Positions 1-9,083 of a stretch of DNA of 64,000 nucleotides are shown in pieces. The notes below the pieces were generated by a model. The model did no database searches. It saw nothing but the letters and a program-made list of their open reading frames with translations, and had not been told where the DNA came from. Position 1 is the stretch's first letter. Every line of letters begins with the position of its first letter. This stretch comes from Rhabdaerophilum sp. SD176 (lineage in GTDB: Bacteria > Pseudomonadota > Alphaproteobacteria > Rhizobiales > Beijerinckiaceae). The translations under genes and the position numbers were made by a program. The DNA lies in contig NZ_JARJNS010000006.1 of assembly GCF_030143245.1 (NCBI RefSeq), forward strand, positions 310,001 to 374,000. The letters are read 5' to 3'.

Positions 1-1298
1 TCGAGCGGCTCGATCGGACCGTCGGCAGCATCCGCAACCGGTGCTGTGGCGACCATGGCGGGCATGACCGGCGTGGCAACCGGGCCCGATGTCAACACCG
101 TCATCGGGCGCGGCGCGGACCAGGAAGGCAGCACCTCGCGCGGAAGATCCGACAGCTCCACGCCCGGACCCTGGCTGAGCACCACGATGTTCCGGATCAC
201 ATTCTGGAGCTGCCGGACATTGCCGGGCCACGAATAGTTCCGGAAGGCCAGTTCAACTTCCGGGCTGAAGCCGGTGAAGACCTTGCCATCTTCCCTGGCG
301 AAGCGGGCGAGGAAATCGCGCGCGATGAGCAGGACGTCATCCTCGCGCTCACGCAGAGGCGGCAATTCGACCGGCACGACATGCAGCCGGTAGAACAGGT
401 CCTCGCGGAAGCGTCCGGCGGCGACTTCGGCCTGCGGATCACGGTTCGTGGCGCAGACGATCCGTATATCCACCGGCCGGACCTGATCCTCGCCCACCCG
501 CTGGACCGTCATGGTCTGCAGGAAGCGCAGCATCTTGGCCTGGAGCGAAAGGTCCATCTCGCAGATCTCGTCCAGGAAAAGGGTGCCGCCATTGGCCTGC
601 AGGACCGCGCCCTTGCGATCCGCGATGGCGCCGGTAAAGGCGCCCTTGGCATGGCCGAAAATCTCGCTTTCCAGCATGTCGCGCGGGATGGCGGCACAGT
701 TGATCGCGACGAACGGGGCTTTGGCGCGCCGGCTCAGCCGGTGGAGTGCATCGGCGCAGAGTTCCTTCCCGGTGCCGCTTTCCCCGGTCACGAAGACCGT
801 TGCGTTGGACGAGGCGGCGCTCTGGATGATGCGGTAGGTCGCCTGCATCGGCAGCGAGCGGCCGATAAAGCTGGCGAAGCGCTCGCGATCGAAGGATTCC
901 GAAATGGCGGCAATGGTATTGGCGAGGCTGCGCCGCTCATGCGCGTTCCGCACCGTCACGCGGAGGCGATCGGGCGAGAAGGGCTTCATGACGAAATCGA
1001 AAGCGCCCTGCCGCATCGCCTCGACGGCGAGCTGGACGGAGCCCTGCGCCGTCATCATCACCACTTCGACCGGCATCTGCCTCTGCCGGACATGCTGGAG
1101 GATCTCGAGGCCGTTGCGGTCCGGCAGATTTACATCGACGAGCAGGACGGTGGGCAGGAATCCCTCGAGCCGGGCCAGTGCCTCGTCCGCCCGGGTGACG
1201 AGTTCAACCTGATGGTCATCGCCCAGCAGCATGGCCTTGTAGGCCTCGCCGAGAGAGGTTGAATCCTCGACGATCAGGACCTTCGCATTTTTCGACAA
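1..1298 (-). CDS. Sigma-54-dependent response regulator, LuxO/NtrC type (C-terminus outside window)
   Basis: A cytoplasmic enhancer-binding activator that is phosphorylated by a partner kinase and drives RNA polymerase-sigma54. I place the start at a TTG at 1298 because AGGAGAGGG lies 6 bases upstream and the protein then begins SKNAKVLIVEDS, a receiver start; the nearby ATG is out of frame. The receiver spans about residues 1-120 with phospho-acceptor D55 in LLVDVNLPD. The AAA+ domain follows, with Walker A GESGTGKE, the sigma54 contact loop GAFTGA, and Walker B GGTLFLDEI. A Pro/Ala/Val-rich linker then reaches the window edge, so the Fis-type DNA-binding helix is not visible. It lies just downstream of a hybrid kinase with an Hpt domain on the same strand, which is presumably its phosphodonor. 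The LuxO resemblance is inferred from architecture. Confidence 0.9.
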   Translation of the reverse strand, partial: MSKNAKVLIVEDSTSLGEAYKAMLLGDDHQVELVTRADEALARLEGFLPTVLLVDVNLPDRNGLEILQHVRQRQMPVEVVMMTAQGSVQLAVEAMRQGAFDFVMKPFSPDRLRVTVRNAHERRSLANTIAAISESFDRERFASFIGRSLPMQATYRIIQSAASSNATVFVTGESGTGKELCADALHRLSRRAKAPFVAINCAAIPRDMLESEIFGHAKGAFTGAIADRKGAVLQANGGTLFLDEICEMDLSLQAKMLRFLQTMTVQRVGEDQVRPVDIRIVCATNRDPQAEVAAGRFREDLFYRLHVVPVELPPLREREDDVLLIARDFLARFAREDGKVFTGFSPEVELAFRNYSWPGNVRQLQNVIRNIVVLSQGPGVELSDLPREVLPSWSAPRPMTVLTSGPVATPVMPAMVATAPVADAADGPIEPL

Positions 1299-1391
1299 GA
1301 CCCGCCCTCTCCTCGCAATCACAGCCCTGTCTAGGACAAAAAGCTTGTGATTCCGTTGTCTGGGTCACCGCAATCCAGCACTGTCAGACGA

Positions 1392-1410
1392 GGCCTGCTT
1401 AAGGCAAGCC
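1392..1410 (-). terminator. Hairpin just after the hybrid kinase stop
   Basis: A 7-bp stem (GGCTTGC / GCAGGCC, one G-U pair) with a 5-base loop begins two bases after the kinase stop codon. There is no U-run after it, so it may only attenuate or protect the mRNA before the response regulator gene. Confidence 0.3.
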
Positions 1411-1411
1411 C

Positions 1412-4400
1412 TCAGGCGGCGAGGCGGTTCAGGCGTTCCTCGAGACCGACGAGGACCGCGCGGTTGACAGCTTCGAGTGCAGCGAGTTTTGCTTCCAGCT
1501 CGGCGGCCTCGGCAATCTCGACGGCGCTGGCGACCTGGCCGGCGCGGTAACTGTGATACTGACCGAGAATGCCGACCAGCTTGTGCGCGGCGCGGCGCAG
1601 CAGGACGTCATCTCCGGAAGCCCGGGCTGCCGCGATCCGCTCTGCTTCCTCGCGGATATTCTCGATCGCCGTTTCCAGCAACGGGCGAAAGACATCGGGC
1701 GTGCAGAGTGATTCCAGCTCGCCGAGCGGATCATGTTCGTCGTCATGCCAATCGATCGGCAGATGTGCCGGCGACGGAGCGACCAAAGTGGCCTCCTCCT
1801 CGGGCTCAGCCTCGCCCGCCTGGCGGCCGACAAGGCCCTGCGCAACGCGCTCCAGCAGGTCGTTCAGTTCGGCCGGCCGGATCGGCTTGGCCAGGTGATC
1901 GTCGAACCCTGCCTCGAAGGCTTTTTGCCGGTCGGTCTGGAAGGCCTGGGCAGAGAGCGCGACAGCGGGGATGCGGCCTGCCGGCTTGGGTAGCTCGCGC
2001 AGCCGGGCAACCGCTTCGTAGCCAGTCATCCCCGGCATCTGGATATCGAACAGGGCGAGGTCAAACCCGCCCTTTCCAGCCTCGACCAGCGCCATGCAGC
2101 CATCCTCGGTGGCGACGACCTCATGGCCGCGTTTTTCCAGCATGGTCCGGATGACAAGTCGGCTCGCCGGCGTATCCTCTGCGACGAGGATCCGCATCCG
2201 GCGCTGGGACGTGGCAGAAGCGCCCCGGTCAGTTCGCCGAACCTCGCTGCGGGCCGGCGCCTCGACAACCGGGACCGTGAGATCGAACGCAAATGTCGTT
2301 CCACCCTGCTCTTGCGGCAGCAGGCGGATCTCGCCCCCCATTTCCGCGACGAGCCGCTGGGTGATGGCAAGGCCGAGGCCGGTGCCGGCCGCCTTCTGGC
2401 TTTCGGGCAGGCGGGCCCGTTCGAAGGGCTCGAAGATGGTCGGTTGCAGCGACTCGGGGATGCCGATCCCTGTATCGGAGACGCGAAAATGCAGCATGGC
2501 AGAGCCTGCCTGCCCGGATGGCCGGGCCTCGACCTGCAGGCGGACGGACCCGGACGGCGTGAACTTGATGGCATTGCCCATCAGGTTGATCAGGACCTGA
2601 CGGAGATGTCCCGGATCCAGCAGGACATGTTGTGGCACGTCCTCTGCCAATGTGGCAGAGAGATCCAGCCCCTTGTTGCGGGCCAGCACGCCGAGCATCT
2701 GTTCGACAGCACGGATTGCGCTGCGGATCTCGCACGGCACCGGAGCCATCTCGACCTTGCCCGCCTCGAGCCGCGAGAAATCGAGGATATTATTGATCAG
2801 CTCGAGCAGATGGGCACCGGATTCGCCGATGCCATCGACGAAACGGGATTGCTCCGGATCGAGCCGGGTTTCCTCGAGCAGGCTCGACAGGCCGAGAATG
2901 GCATTCATCGGCGTCCGGATCTCGTGGCTGATCATGGCCAGGAAGTCCGATTTCGCGCGGTTGGCGGCCTCGGCAACCTCCATGAGCGAGCGCATGCGCT
3001 CGGCCTGCGCCTCGAAATCGGCCCGGGCCGCCATCAGTGCAAGCTCGCGCGATTTCAGCTCTGTAATATCGTTGAAGACGGTCACGACACCCAGCGAAGC
3101 GGTCAAGCGGTTGGAAACCTGCAGCCAGCGGCCATCGCCCAGCTTCTCGACAAAGGTGGCCTCTTTGCGCTGGCGCCGCCGCTTCTTGCGGAGGTGGATC
3201 GCCTCCTCGACATCGCCTTCGGCCGGCAATGCGCCGGTCTGGAAGGCCTTGCGCAGGAAATCGTCGAAGAGGAGCCCCTTGCGGATGGCAGGCGCGACCT
3301 CGCTGAAGAAGGAGCGGTAGCGGGAATTGCACATGACCAGCCGGTCATCGGCATCGTAAAGGACAAAGCCCTCGCCGATGCTCTCGATCGCATCGCGCAG
3401 CACTTCGCGCGCCCTTCTGCTTTCCTCGGCCAGATCGGCCATCCGCTCCGCTTGCCGGCGCATGCTTTCACGCGCCGTCTCGAGATCGGCAAGGTGCTTC
3501 TTGAGATCGGTGATGTCGGTCCGAATGCCGACCCGCGCGCCGTTGCCGGTGATGCGGTCAGAAACCATCAGCCAGCGCCCGTCGCCGAGGGCCTGCTCAA
3601 ATGGCGCAGAGGGATTGCGATGCCGGTCCAGACGTTCGGCGATCCAGCTTTCCGGATCGGCTTCCGCCAACGGAATCTGTCCCTTCTGTACACCAAAGCG
3701 CAAGATCTCCTCGAAGGGCACGCCCGGGCGAAGCTTCTCGGCGGACAGGGCATAAAGCTCCCGATATTTCCGGTTGCAGCGAACGAGCCGGTCCTCGGAA
3801 TCGTAGATGACGAACCCCTCGTTGATGCTCTCGATGGCCTCGTCCAGCTGCCACCAAGCGGCATCGGCTTCCTTGCGGGCGGCCACGGCCTGCCGCAGCA
3901 GCTGGTTGGCCCGACGCTCGGCGCGCATGAGGTAGATGACGACGCCGCCAATCGTCATCAGGAAGCCCGCGACCAGCAGGCCCAGTTCCCCCTTGATGGA
4001 AGCCTGCGACGCGACGATTTCCTGCCGCTCGAGCCTGTCTGACTCCAAAGCAGCGGTCGTGATGTCGCGGATGGGCGCGACATGCTGCTGCATCCTTCCC
4101 CGAATGGCGCGGATTGACTCCGGATCCAACGGTTTCTGCAATTCGGGATCTGTCGTGACCAGATCAGCCTTGAGCCGGGCCACCGTTTCACGCAAGTTCG
4201 GGCGCTTGTCGAGCGTTCTGGCCAATACGCCGGCCTGATAGAGATCAACGCGGCTCCAGAGCAGGTCGAACCGCTCTTCGAGCTTCGCCTTTGCAGCCGG
4301 ATCGGGCCGGTCTGCCATTTCCGTCAGGGCACTCAGAAAATGGTGCAGCTCGATCTCGGTCTGGGCTGCCGCCCAGAGAACGTTTTCGGAAATGGCATAG

Positions 4401-4525
4401 TCCAGCCGCCGCTCGATGCTGTGGTAGCGCGAGACGGCCAGACCCGTCATGACGATGATGGCCGCCACAAGCGCGGCGACCAGCACGCGAACCCTACGGT
4501 TCGAACGGGGTGGATCGAGGACCAT
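1412..4525 (-). CDS. Hybrid sensor histidine kinase with two PAS domains, receiver and Hpt
   Basis: An inner-membrane phosphorelay kinase of 1037 residues. Membrane segments lie near residues 13-31 and 182-200 and bracket a roughly 150-residue periplasmic sensor region. PAS domains follow at about 230-340 and 375-490, then the HisKA dimerisation helix with phospho-His534 in MISHEIRTPM. An HATPase domain (DTGIGIPE, GTGLGLAIT), a receiver (ALFDIQMPG) and a C-terminal Hpt domain (AAHKLVG) complete it. Carrying all four phosphorelay modules in one chain is typical of ArcB/TorS-type kinases and fits handover to the response regulator downstream. The gene upstream encodes a secreted molybdopterin-fold protein, a plausible ligand- or redox-sensing partner for the periplasmic domain, although that link is inferred. 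Confidence 0.93.
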   Translation of the reverse strand: MVLDPPRSNRRVRVLVAALVAAIIVMTGLAVSRYHSIERRLDYAISENVLWAAAQTEIELHHFLSALTEMADRPDPAAKAKLEERFDLLWSRVDLYQAGVLARTLDKRPNLRETVARLKADLVTTDPELQKPLDPESIRAIRGRMQQHVAPIRDITTAALESDRLERQEIVASQASIKGELGLLVAGFLMTIGGVVIYLMRAERRANQLLRQAVAARKEADAAWWQLDEAIESINEGFVIYDSEDRLVRCNRKYRELYALSAEKLRPGVPFEEILRFGVQKGQIPLAEADPESWIAERLDRHRNPSAPFEQALGDGRWLMVSDRITGNGARVGIRTDITDLKKHLADLETARESMRRQAERMADLAEESRRAREVLRDAIESIGEGFVLYDADDRLVMCNSRYRSFFSEVAPAIRKGLLFDDFLRKAFQTGALPAEGDVEEAIHLRKKRRRQRKEATFVEKLGDGRWLQVSNRLTASLGVVTVFNDITELKSRELALMAARADFEAQAERMRSLMEVAEAANRAKSDFLAMISHEIRTPMNAILGLSSLLEETRLDPEQSRFVDGIGESGAHLLELINNILDFSRLEAGKVEMAPVPCEIRSAIRAVEQMLGVLARNKGLDLSATLAEDVPQHVLLDPGHLRQVLINLMGNAIKFTPSGSVRLQVEARPSGQAGSAMLHFRVSDTGIGIPESLQPTIFEPFERARLPESQKAAGTGLGLAITQRLVAEMGGEIRLLPQEQGGTTFAFDLTVPVVEAPARSEVRRTDRGASATSQRRMRILVAEDTPASRLVIRTMLEKRGHEVVATEDGCMALVEAGKGGFDLALFDIQMPGMTGYEAVARLRELPKPAGRIPAVALSAQAFQTDRQKAFEAGFDDHLAKPIRPAELNDLLERVAQGLVGRQAGEAEPEEEATLVAPSPAHLPIDWHDDEHDPLGELESLCTPDVFRPLLETAIENIREEAERIAAARASGDDVLLRRAAHKLVGILGQYHSYRAGQVASAVEIAEAAELEAKLAALEAVNRAVLVGLEERLNRLAA

Positions 4526-4559
4526 GCCGAAAGTCTAACCGGAAGGCGAAAAGGAAGCC

Positions 4560-5066
4560 TTACTGGATCTCGAGGTTCCGAAGCTGCCAGATCCACTTGA
4601 AATTGTGCTTCTCATCGGCCAGTTCCGGGAAGCTGTCGCGCGGGTAGACCACCCAGAGCGGGCCTCGGTCCCGGCGACGCAACTCCTGGCCATCCGCCTT
4701 CATGGCGAGAATGACCGGGTACTTCCGGATTTCTGCCACATCAAGCTCGACGGCGTAGTTGTTGATGGCGACCGCGCGGATTTTTGTGCCCTGCGCACCC
4801 ACGGCATCAAGAACAGCGGCAAGGGGAACGCCCTCGAACGTCGTAACGCCATCCGCCCAGGAATGGCGGGTCTTTATCTGCCGGACGCCGAGCGCGACGA
4901 GCATGTCGCGGTCGAAATCGGCACGTCCGGCCTGGTTGGTCGTCTTCACCTTGCCGGCCACCGACAGGATCACCTCGCCCTTGGGCGCGGTTAGGCCCTG
5001 AGCCTGAGCCATCCCAAGGCCCGTCACCATCATTCCCAACACGATAAGGGCCTTCAGAATGCGCAT
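4560..5066 (-). CDS. Secreted molybdopterin-binding-fold (sulfite-oxidase-like) protein
   Basis: A 168-residue protein with a Sec signal peptide (MRILKALIVLGMMVTGLGMAQA) followed by a short oxidoreductase molybdopterin-binding fold. Visible pieces are VTTFEGVPLAAVLDAVGA, NNYAVELDVAEI and GPLWVVYPRD. The cofactor-ligating cysteine of true sulfite oxidases is not seen, so this is more likely a binding or sensor protein than an enzyme. Such proteins are often found beside sensor kinases. It lies 34 bases upstream of the hybrid kinase and is probably the first gene of its operon. A strong ribosome site (AGGAGG) precedes the ATG. Confidence 0.8.
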   Translation of the reverse strand: MRILKALIVLGMMVTGLGMAQAQGLTAPKGEVILSVAGKVKTTNQAGRADFDRDMLVALGVRQIKTRHSWADGVTTFEGVPLAAVLDAVGAQGTKIRAVAINNYAVELDVAEIRKYPVILAMKADGQELRRRDRGPLWVVYPRDSFPELADEKHNFKWIWQLRNLEIQ

Positions 5067-5101
5067 CTTGTACCTCCTGCGTCACAATGCCCCGATCCCT
5101 T

Positions 5102-5118
5102 TGCAAGAACCGGGCAAG
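5102..5118 (-). promoter_or_regulatory. Candidate sigma-54 promoter of the kinase/regulator operon
   Basis: On the minus strand CTTGCCCG-GTTC-TTGCA matches the -24/-12 pattern. The -12 box TTGCA is perfect, 5 of 7 positions fit at -24, and the spacing between the dinucleotides is the required 10 bases. Transcription would start about 25 bases before the ATG at 5066. It suits an operon that itself encodes a sigma-54 activator. Confidence 0.4.
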
Positions 5119-5167
5119 GCCGGATGCCATGATGCGCGCGAGAAAACGCCGCCAAACGCGTCCCGAT

Positions 5168-5202
5168 TTGCAAATCGCAAAGATAGCGATTGCAATTCGC
5201 GA
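5168..5202. promoter_or_regulatory. Two TTGCA-based near-palindromes, candidate activator sites
   Basis: TTGCAAATCGCAA (5168-5180) and TTGCAATTCGCGA (5190-5202) are near-palindromes with centres 22 bases apart, about two helical turns. They lie some 60-95 bases upstream of the candidate sigma-54 promoter. They resemble the TTGCA-N3-TGCAA type site known for LuxO-family activators. Binding by the product of the gene at 1-1298 is inferred. Confidence 0.35.
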
Positions 5203-5258
5203 CGCTGAGTCATGCTTTTTGCAATCCGCCAGTGCCATCAGACGGTGCTCTCGGACTG

Positions 5259-5895
5259 GTGCTGTCAGACGAGCCTAAAACGTCTCGGAATGTCCCCCAC
5301 CCCGACATGGATCAGGCCGCGCAAAGCTGGCGCCACTCAGCAAGAGCGGCGGCGCGGCGATCCTTGAACGCTGGCCTGGATGAGAGGTGCCGCTCCTGGT
5401 TGAAGTGGTTGTGGACGGAGCCGTGCACCGCGGCGAATTTCTGCAAACTTCGCGGCCTGGACCTGCGGTTCAATGCTGCCTTCTTGTCGCGGCGCTTTAT
5501 GGCGAAGCTTTCGGGCACTTCGCCCTCGTGATCGACGGCGCGCCAAAGATAGTGTTTCACCCCCTTGATCTTCACGAAAACCTCGTCGAGATGCCATCGC
5601 CGATGCCGGAAAGACCGCATCGCCTGGACCCGACTCCGCCGGATCTCGGACGCAAAAATCGTCCCGAACCGGTTCCTCCAGAACCGCACCGTCTTATGCG
5701 TGATGTCGATGCCGCGCTCGTGCAGCAGGTCCTCGACGTTCCGGAGCGAAAGCGGGTAGCGCACATACAGCATCACCGCGAGGCGAATGATCTCGGGGCT
5801 CGTTTTGAAATACCGGAAAATGCGGGCGTTGCTCATCCGGTCCGGCTGGCAGCCCTCCCCGTCCGCGGCAAGCCGATTTTCCTCTGACAGTGCCC
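5259..5895 (-). mobile_element. IS6-family relic 1 (internally deleted)
   Basis: Terminal inverted repeats are visible: GGTGCTGTCAGAC at the left, and the complement of GGGCACTGTCAG at the right (5884-5895). About 637 bp lies between them, against roughly 0.8 kb for a full IS6-type element. No 8-bp target duplication is seen. A second, weaker copy of the right end (CCGATTTTTCTCTG) follows at once at about 5895-5917. Relics of the same family recur six more times in the window, all in this orientation. Confidence 0.85.
5312..5836 (-). pseudogene. IS6-family transposase with internal deletion
   Basis: The reading frame is open for 174 residues and keeps the N-terminal half (MSNARIFRYFKTSPEIIRLA, HRRWHLDEVFVKI, WRAVDHEGE). 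It jumps from RDKKAALN to LQKFAAVHGS and ends normally in NQERHLSSR...EWRQLCAA. Roughly 60 residues are missing, including the region that carries the second catalytic Asp and the Glu of the DDE triad (an RRRERAM-type segment is preserved in the relic at 29.7 kb). The product therefore cannot be an active transposase. The relic at 61.1 kb has the same junction. Confidence 0.85.
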
Positions 5896-6027
5896 CGATT
5901 TTTCTCTGAAAATGCGCCAAGTGGCATTCTGCATTTTGGATACAATGTGCCTATTTTTTAGTCAGTTATTAAACGCAACATTCTAGGCTTGGTTGAACAA
6001 TTGGCCGCAAGGTAGCGCGACATTGGG

Positions 6028-8280
6028 GTGGGGAATATGTGTGCGTTTCGAATCCAGAGCCTGAAAATCCAGTATGCAGCAGCAGCGGCATTCGTTTTCG
6101 CGGCTGGCTTCGCAGTTGCCACAACAATATCGACGTCGGTGGTCGATGATGCTGCGAGATCGGAGCATGCAGCGGAAGCAGCATCGGCTGTCCGCGAAGC
6201 CACCAGAGCGATAGAGGCGATTCAGACCCGTTCCTCGATCTACGCGGATCTGATTTCCCGGAAGCGGGACTTCGCGGTTCTGATGCAGAAGGGTGAGGAC
6301 AATGAGCGGCTCAATGCCATCATCATGGAATTCGAGGAGCTGAAAAAGAGAGATCCTGCGGTCTCGACATTCGAGGTGACCAACGCGGCCGGGATCATTC
6401 TCGGACGGGGCCACAACCCGGGCGTGAAAGGCGACGACAAGAGCAAGCTCAAGGACATAAAGGCCGCGACAGACGGGAAACTGGTTTCCGGTCTGGTTGT
6501 TTCACCGACATCGGGCGACGCGACAATTGGTGCTGTCGCACCGGTCAAGACCGGATCTGGCGTGATCGGCACATTGCGGGTTGGCTCGCGCCCGACCCGG
6601 GCAATCGTTGCCGAGATCAAGGCGCGAACGGGTGCGGATATCGCCTTGTATTTCAAGCGAAAAGCCACAGCTTCGACCTTTGAAGAAAGCCAGGTACCTG
6701 TCCTTTCCGAGTCAGACTATGCCCGCGCGATGGCTGGAGAAGCTGACCTGGTTGCGGTCCCGATCAGCGATCGGATGTATCTGTCGCGGCTGCATCATCT
6801 GCCGAGCGATCTCGGCGAGGGATTGGTGCTGGCCGTTTTCGTCGATGGCGCTCCCTTTGCTGCCCGGATTGCAGAGTTCCGGCAGTCCATGGTGCTCTAT
6901 GGGCTTATCGCTCTGCCCTTTGTCATTCTTCTCGGCTTCCTGACAGGTCGTTGGTTTGCTCGGCCGCTGGTGAAAACCGCTGGCGCCATGGACCGCCTGA
7001 CAGCAGGGCGGGATGCCACGCTCACCTCACTGGCGCGACGCGGTGACGAAGTTGGCGATATTGCCCGGTCATTCGGAATGCTGGCCATCGAGGTCGAGAA
7101 TGCCGTCCGGCTGCACCAGACTGTAGCCGGCATGCCGACGGGGCTTTTGACCATTCATCGCGGCAAGGGATGGGTGATTGACTACGTCAATCCGGCACTC
7201 ATCGGGGTTCTTGGCGCGGTCGGAAAACTCCTGCCCGCAGCGCCAGATCAACTGGAAGGGATGAAGGCAGATGTCCTTTTTGGAAGCGTCGGGCTGACAA
7301 ATGCCACCCTCGAGACTTTGCCTGAGGACGGCTTGCGGCACCGCGCCAGCTTCGGTCATCTGACCTTCCTGCTCACGCTGGCCAATATTCGTTCGAAACA
7401 GGGCGAGAAGGTTGGCGTCATGGTGGCGTGGGAGAACATGACCGATCGGCAGGAACTGGCGGCGAATTTTGAGTCGGCCGTGCTGTCCCTGGCTGGGTCC
7501 GTCGAAGTCGCCGCGATTACGCTGCGTGAGCGCATCGATGAGGTTCGCACGAGCGCCTCTACCACCCAGATACAGGCGGAAGCGGTCGCAAGGGCCTCGG
7601 AAGAAAGTTCGGCTTCTGTGACCACGGTGGCTTCCGCTGCCGAGCAATTGCGCGCATCAATTGGCGACATTGGCCACCATATCGAAGCATCCTCCGCGAT
7701 TGCCGGTCAGGCGACGAAGGATTCGCAGCATCTTGTCGGCGTGGTCCGCGACTTGTCCATCGCTTCTGAAAAAATCGGGGCGATCGTGCAGGTCATTGGC
7801 ACAATCGCAAGCCAGACCAATCTACTGGCTCTCAACGCCACAATTGAGGCCGCCCGTGCAGGCGAAGCCGGGCGCGGTTTTGCCGTAGTTGCCTCGGAGG
7901 TGAAAGCGCTCGCCAGCCAGACCACGCGCGCCGCCGATCAGGTCGTCGCGCAGATCGGTTCAATCCAGCAAAAAACAGGTGAAGTGGTCAACGCTCTCCA
8001 ATCGGTGGCGTCAACGATCGAGGCGATTGGCGGCAATGCGAGCGGGGTGTCGGCCTCGGTCGAGCAACAGCGATCCGCGACCGAGGATATTGTCGCGAGT
8101 GCCCAGCAGACAGCGGCCAGCACAAACGAAGTGGCGACCAGCATGACCGAGGTCTCTGTCGCCACAAGCAGGACCGAGCATGCGACCGAGAGCATGCTGG
8201 CCCAAGCCGACGTGCTGAAGGCTGATGTTGCCCGGCTGCGTCAAGAGGTGAACCGTTTCCTGAAATCGCTCGCAGCCTGA
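6028..8280 (+). CDS. Methyl-accepting chemotaxis protein
   Basis: A transmembrane chemoreceptor of about 750 residues that would signal to CheA/CheW. A first membrane helix (about 14-35) is followed by a periplasmic cache-like sensor up to about 285, a second helix ([17 protein letters not shown]), and a HAMP linker ([13 protein letters not shown]). A PAS-like stretch spans about 365-485. The cytoplasmic signalling hairpin carries the hallmark tip [20 protein letters not shown] followed by [11 protein letters not shown]. No other chemotaxis genes are nearby, so it is an orphan receptor. The start is either the GTG at 6028 or the ATG at 6037; neither has a clear ribosome site. Confidence 0.92.
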   Translation: MGNMCAFRIQSLKIQYAAAAAFVFAAGFAVATTISTSVVDDAARSEHAAEAASAVREATRAIEAIQTRSSIYADLISRKRDFAVLMQKGEDNERLNAIIMEFEELKKRDPAVSTFEVTNAAGIILGRGHNPGVKGDDKSKLKDIKAATDGKLVSGLVVSPTSGDATIGAVAPVKTGSGVIGTLRVGSRPTRAIVAEIKARTGADIALYFKRKATASTFEESQVPVLSESDYARAMAGEADLVAVPISDRMYLSRLHHLPSDLGEGLVLAVFVDGAPFAARIAEFRQSMVLYGLIALPFVILLGFLTGRWFARPLVKTAGAMDRLTAGRDATLTSLARRGDEVGDIARSFGMLAIEVENAVRLHQTVAGMPTGLLTIHRGKGWVIDYVNPALIGVLGAVGKLLPAAPDQLEGMKADVLFGSVGLTNATLETLPEDGLRHRASFGHLTFLLTLANIRSKQGEKVGVMVAWENMTDRQELAANFESAVLSLAGSVEVAAITLRERIDEVRTSASTTQIQAEAVARASEESSASVTTVASAAEQLRASIGDIGHHIEASSAIAGQATKDSQHLVGVVRDLSIASEKIGAIVQVIGTIASQTNLLALNATIEAARAGEAGRGFAVVASEVKALASQTTRAADQVVAQIGSIQQKTGEVVNALQSVASTIEAIGGNASGVSASVEQQRSATEDIVASAQQTAASTNEVATSMTEVSVATSRTEHATESMLAQADVLKADVARLRQEVNRFLKSLAA

Positions 8281-8373
8281 ACAAGGCCAGGAGGCAGCCC
8301 TTCTCCGCGGGTCGCCCATCGGCAAGGGATCGGGCTTTACGCCAGCCGCTCTTCGTTTGAGGTGAACATCTGA

Positions 8374-8400
8374 GGCGGGCGACCGTTATGGTCACCCGCC
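8374..8400. terminator. Hairpin between convergent genes
   Basis: GGCGGG-c-GACC, loop GTTAT, GGTC-a-CCCGCC forms a 10-bp stem with one mismatch. It lies between the convergent chemoreceptor and anchor-protein genes, starting 12 bases beyond the stop of the latter. No U-run follows on either strand, so termination is plausible but not typical. Confidence 0.45.
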
Positions 8401-8412
8401 AGGACTTCCATC

Positions 8413-9072
8413 TCAAACTTTCTTGAGGTCAGTGTAGTCGCCGTTGACCTTCAGCTTGATCGTGACTGTTTCCTTGTCGCGATTGCGCCAGAACCAGCCA
8501 TGCGTGCCGTCGAACTTCGCTTCGAGCACACCGGTATCGCCGGCAACGCCGCGATCCTTCTTGTAGCTCTGCTCCTTGCCGCTTCGCGGGGTGCCATGCA
8601 TGTCATAGTTGACCTTGCCGCCGGTCACTTCCCAGGCATAATTCACCTTGGCGCCCGACTTCATCGGCATCTTGTATTCGATGCCTTCGCCGGGCTTGAG
8701 CGAGATGGTCAGCTCGTCCGAGCGTGAAGCCGCCTGCGCGACCTTGAGCTCCTGCGCCTGTGCCGAGCCGATGAACAGGCTCGCAAGCATGGAGCCGAGG
8801 CCAGACTTCTTCTCCGGCTGCTGTTTCTGGCGTTCCAGTTCCTGATCCTTGATCCGATCCGCTTCAGCTTCTGCCGCAAGCTGCTTCTTGATCTCGCCCA
8901 TCTCGGTGAGCTTCAGCATTTTGCCGATGCCGGTGGGATCGATCGCATGTTCGGCCGGCAGCACGACCGTGAAGAGCAGGACGATCGCGACGACAAACGC
9001 GATGATCGTCGATTTGATGAGCTGGGCCGTGCTCGGCAGTTCGGCGCGGCTGGGAATGTCTGAATTGTACAT
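8413..9072 (-). CDS. Single-pass transmembrane anchor protein of the HupE locus
   Basis: A 219-residue protein with one N-terminal membrane helix (STIIAFVVAIVLLFTVVLP), then a charged, probably coiled segment (MGEIKKQLAAEAEADRIKDQ). The C-terminal domain contains ISLKPGEGIEYKMPMKSGAKV and GTHGWFWRNRDKETVTI. This matches what is usually called 'transmembrane anchor protein', found next to HupE/UreJ proteins; no biochemical role is established. It lies 11 bases after the HupE gene on the same strand and is probably co-transcribed and membrane-located with it. Confidence 0.75.
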   Translation of the reverse strand: MYNSDIPSRAELPSTAQLIKSTIIAFVVAIVLLFTVVLPAEHAIDPTGIGKMLKLTEMGEIKKQLAAEAEADRIKDQELERQKQQPEKKSGLGSMLASLFIGSAQAQELKVAQAASRSDELTISLKPGEGIEYKMPMKSGAKVNYAWEVTGGKVNYDMHGTPRSGKEQSYKKDRGVAGDTGVLEAKFDGTHGWFWRNRDKETVTIKLKVNGDYTDLKKV

Positions 9073-9083
9073 GGGTCAGGTCC

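Noticed and set aside
1378-1393. GCACTGTCAGACGAGG, resembling the IS6 terminal repeat seen elsewhere
   Set aside because: It matches the terminus well, but no further IS-like sequence follows on either side, so a solo relic end cannot be told from chance or from a regulatory site.
381-4042. Long plus-strand frames (381-1262 and 2123-4042) opposite the response regulator and kinase
   Set aside because: They mirror the third-codon positions of the real minus-strand genes and have no recognisable domain or ribosome site.
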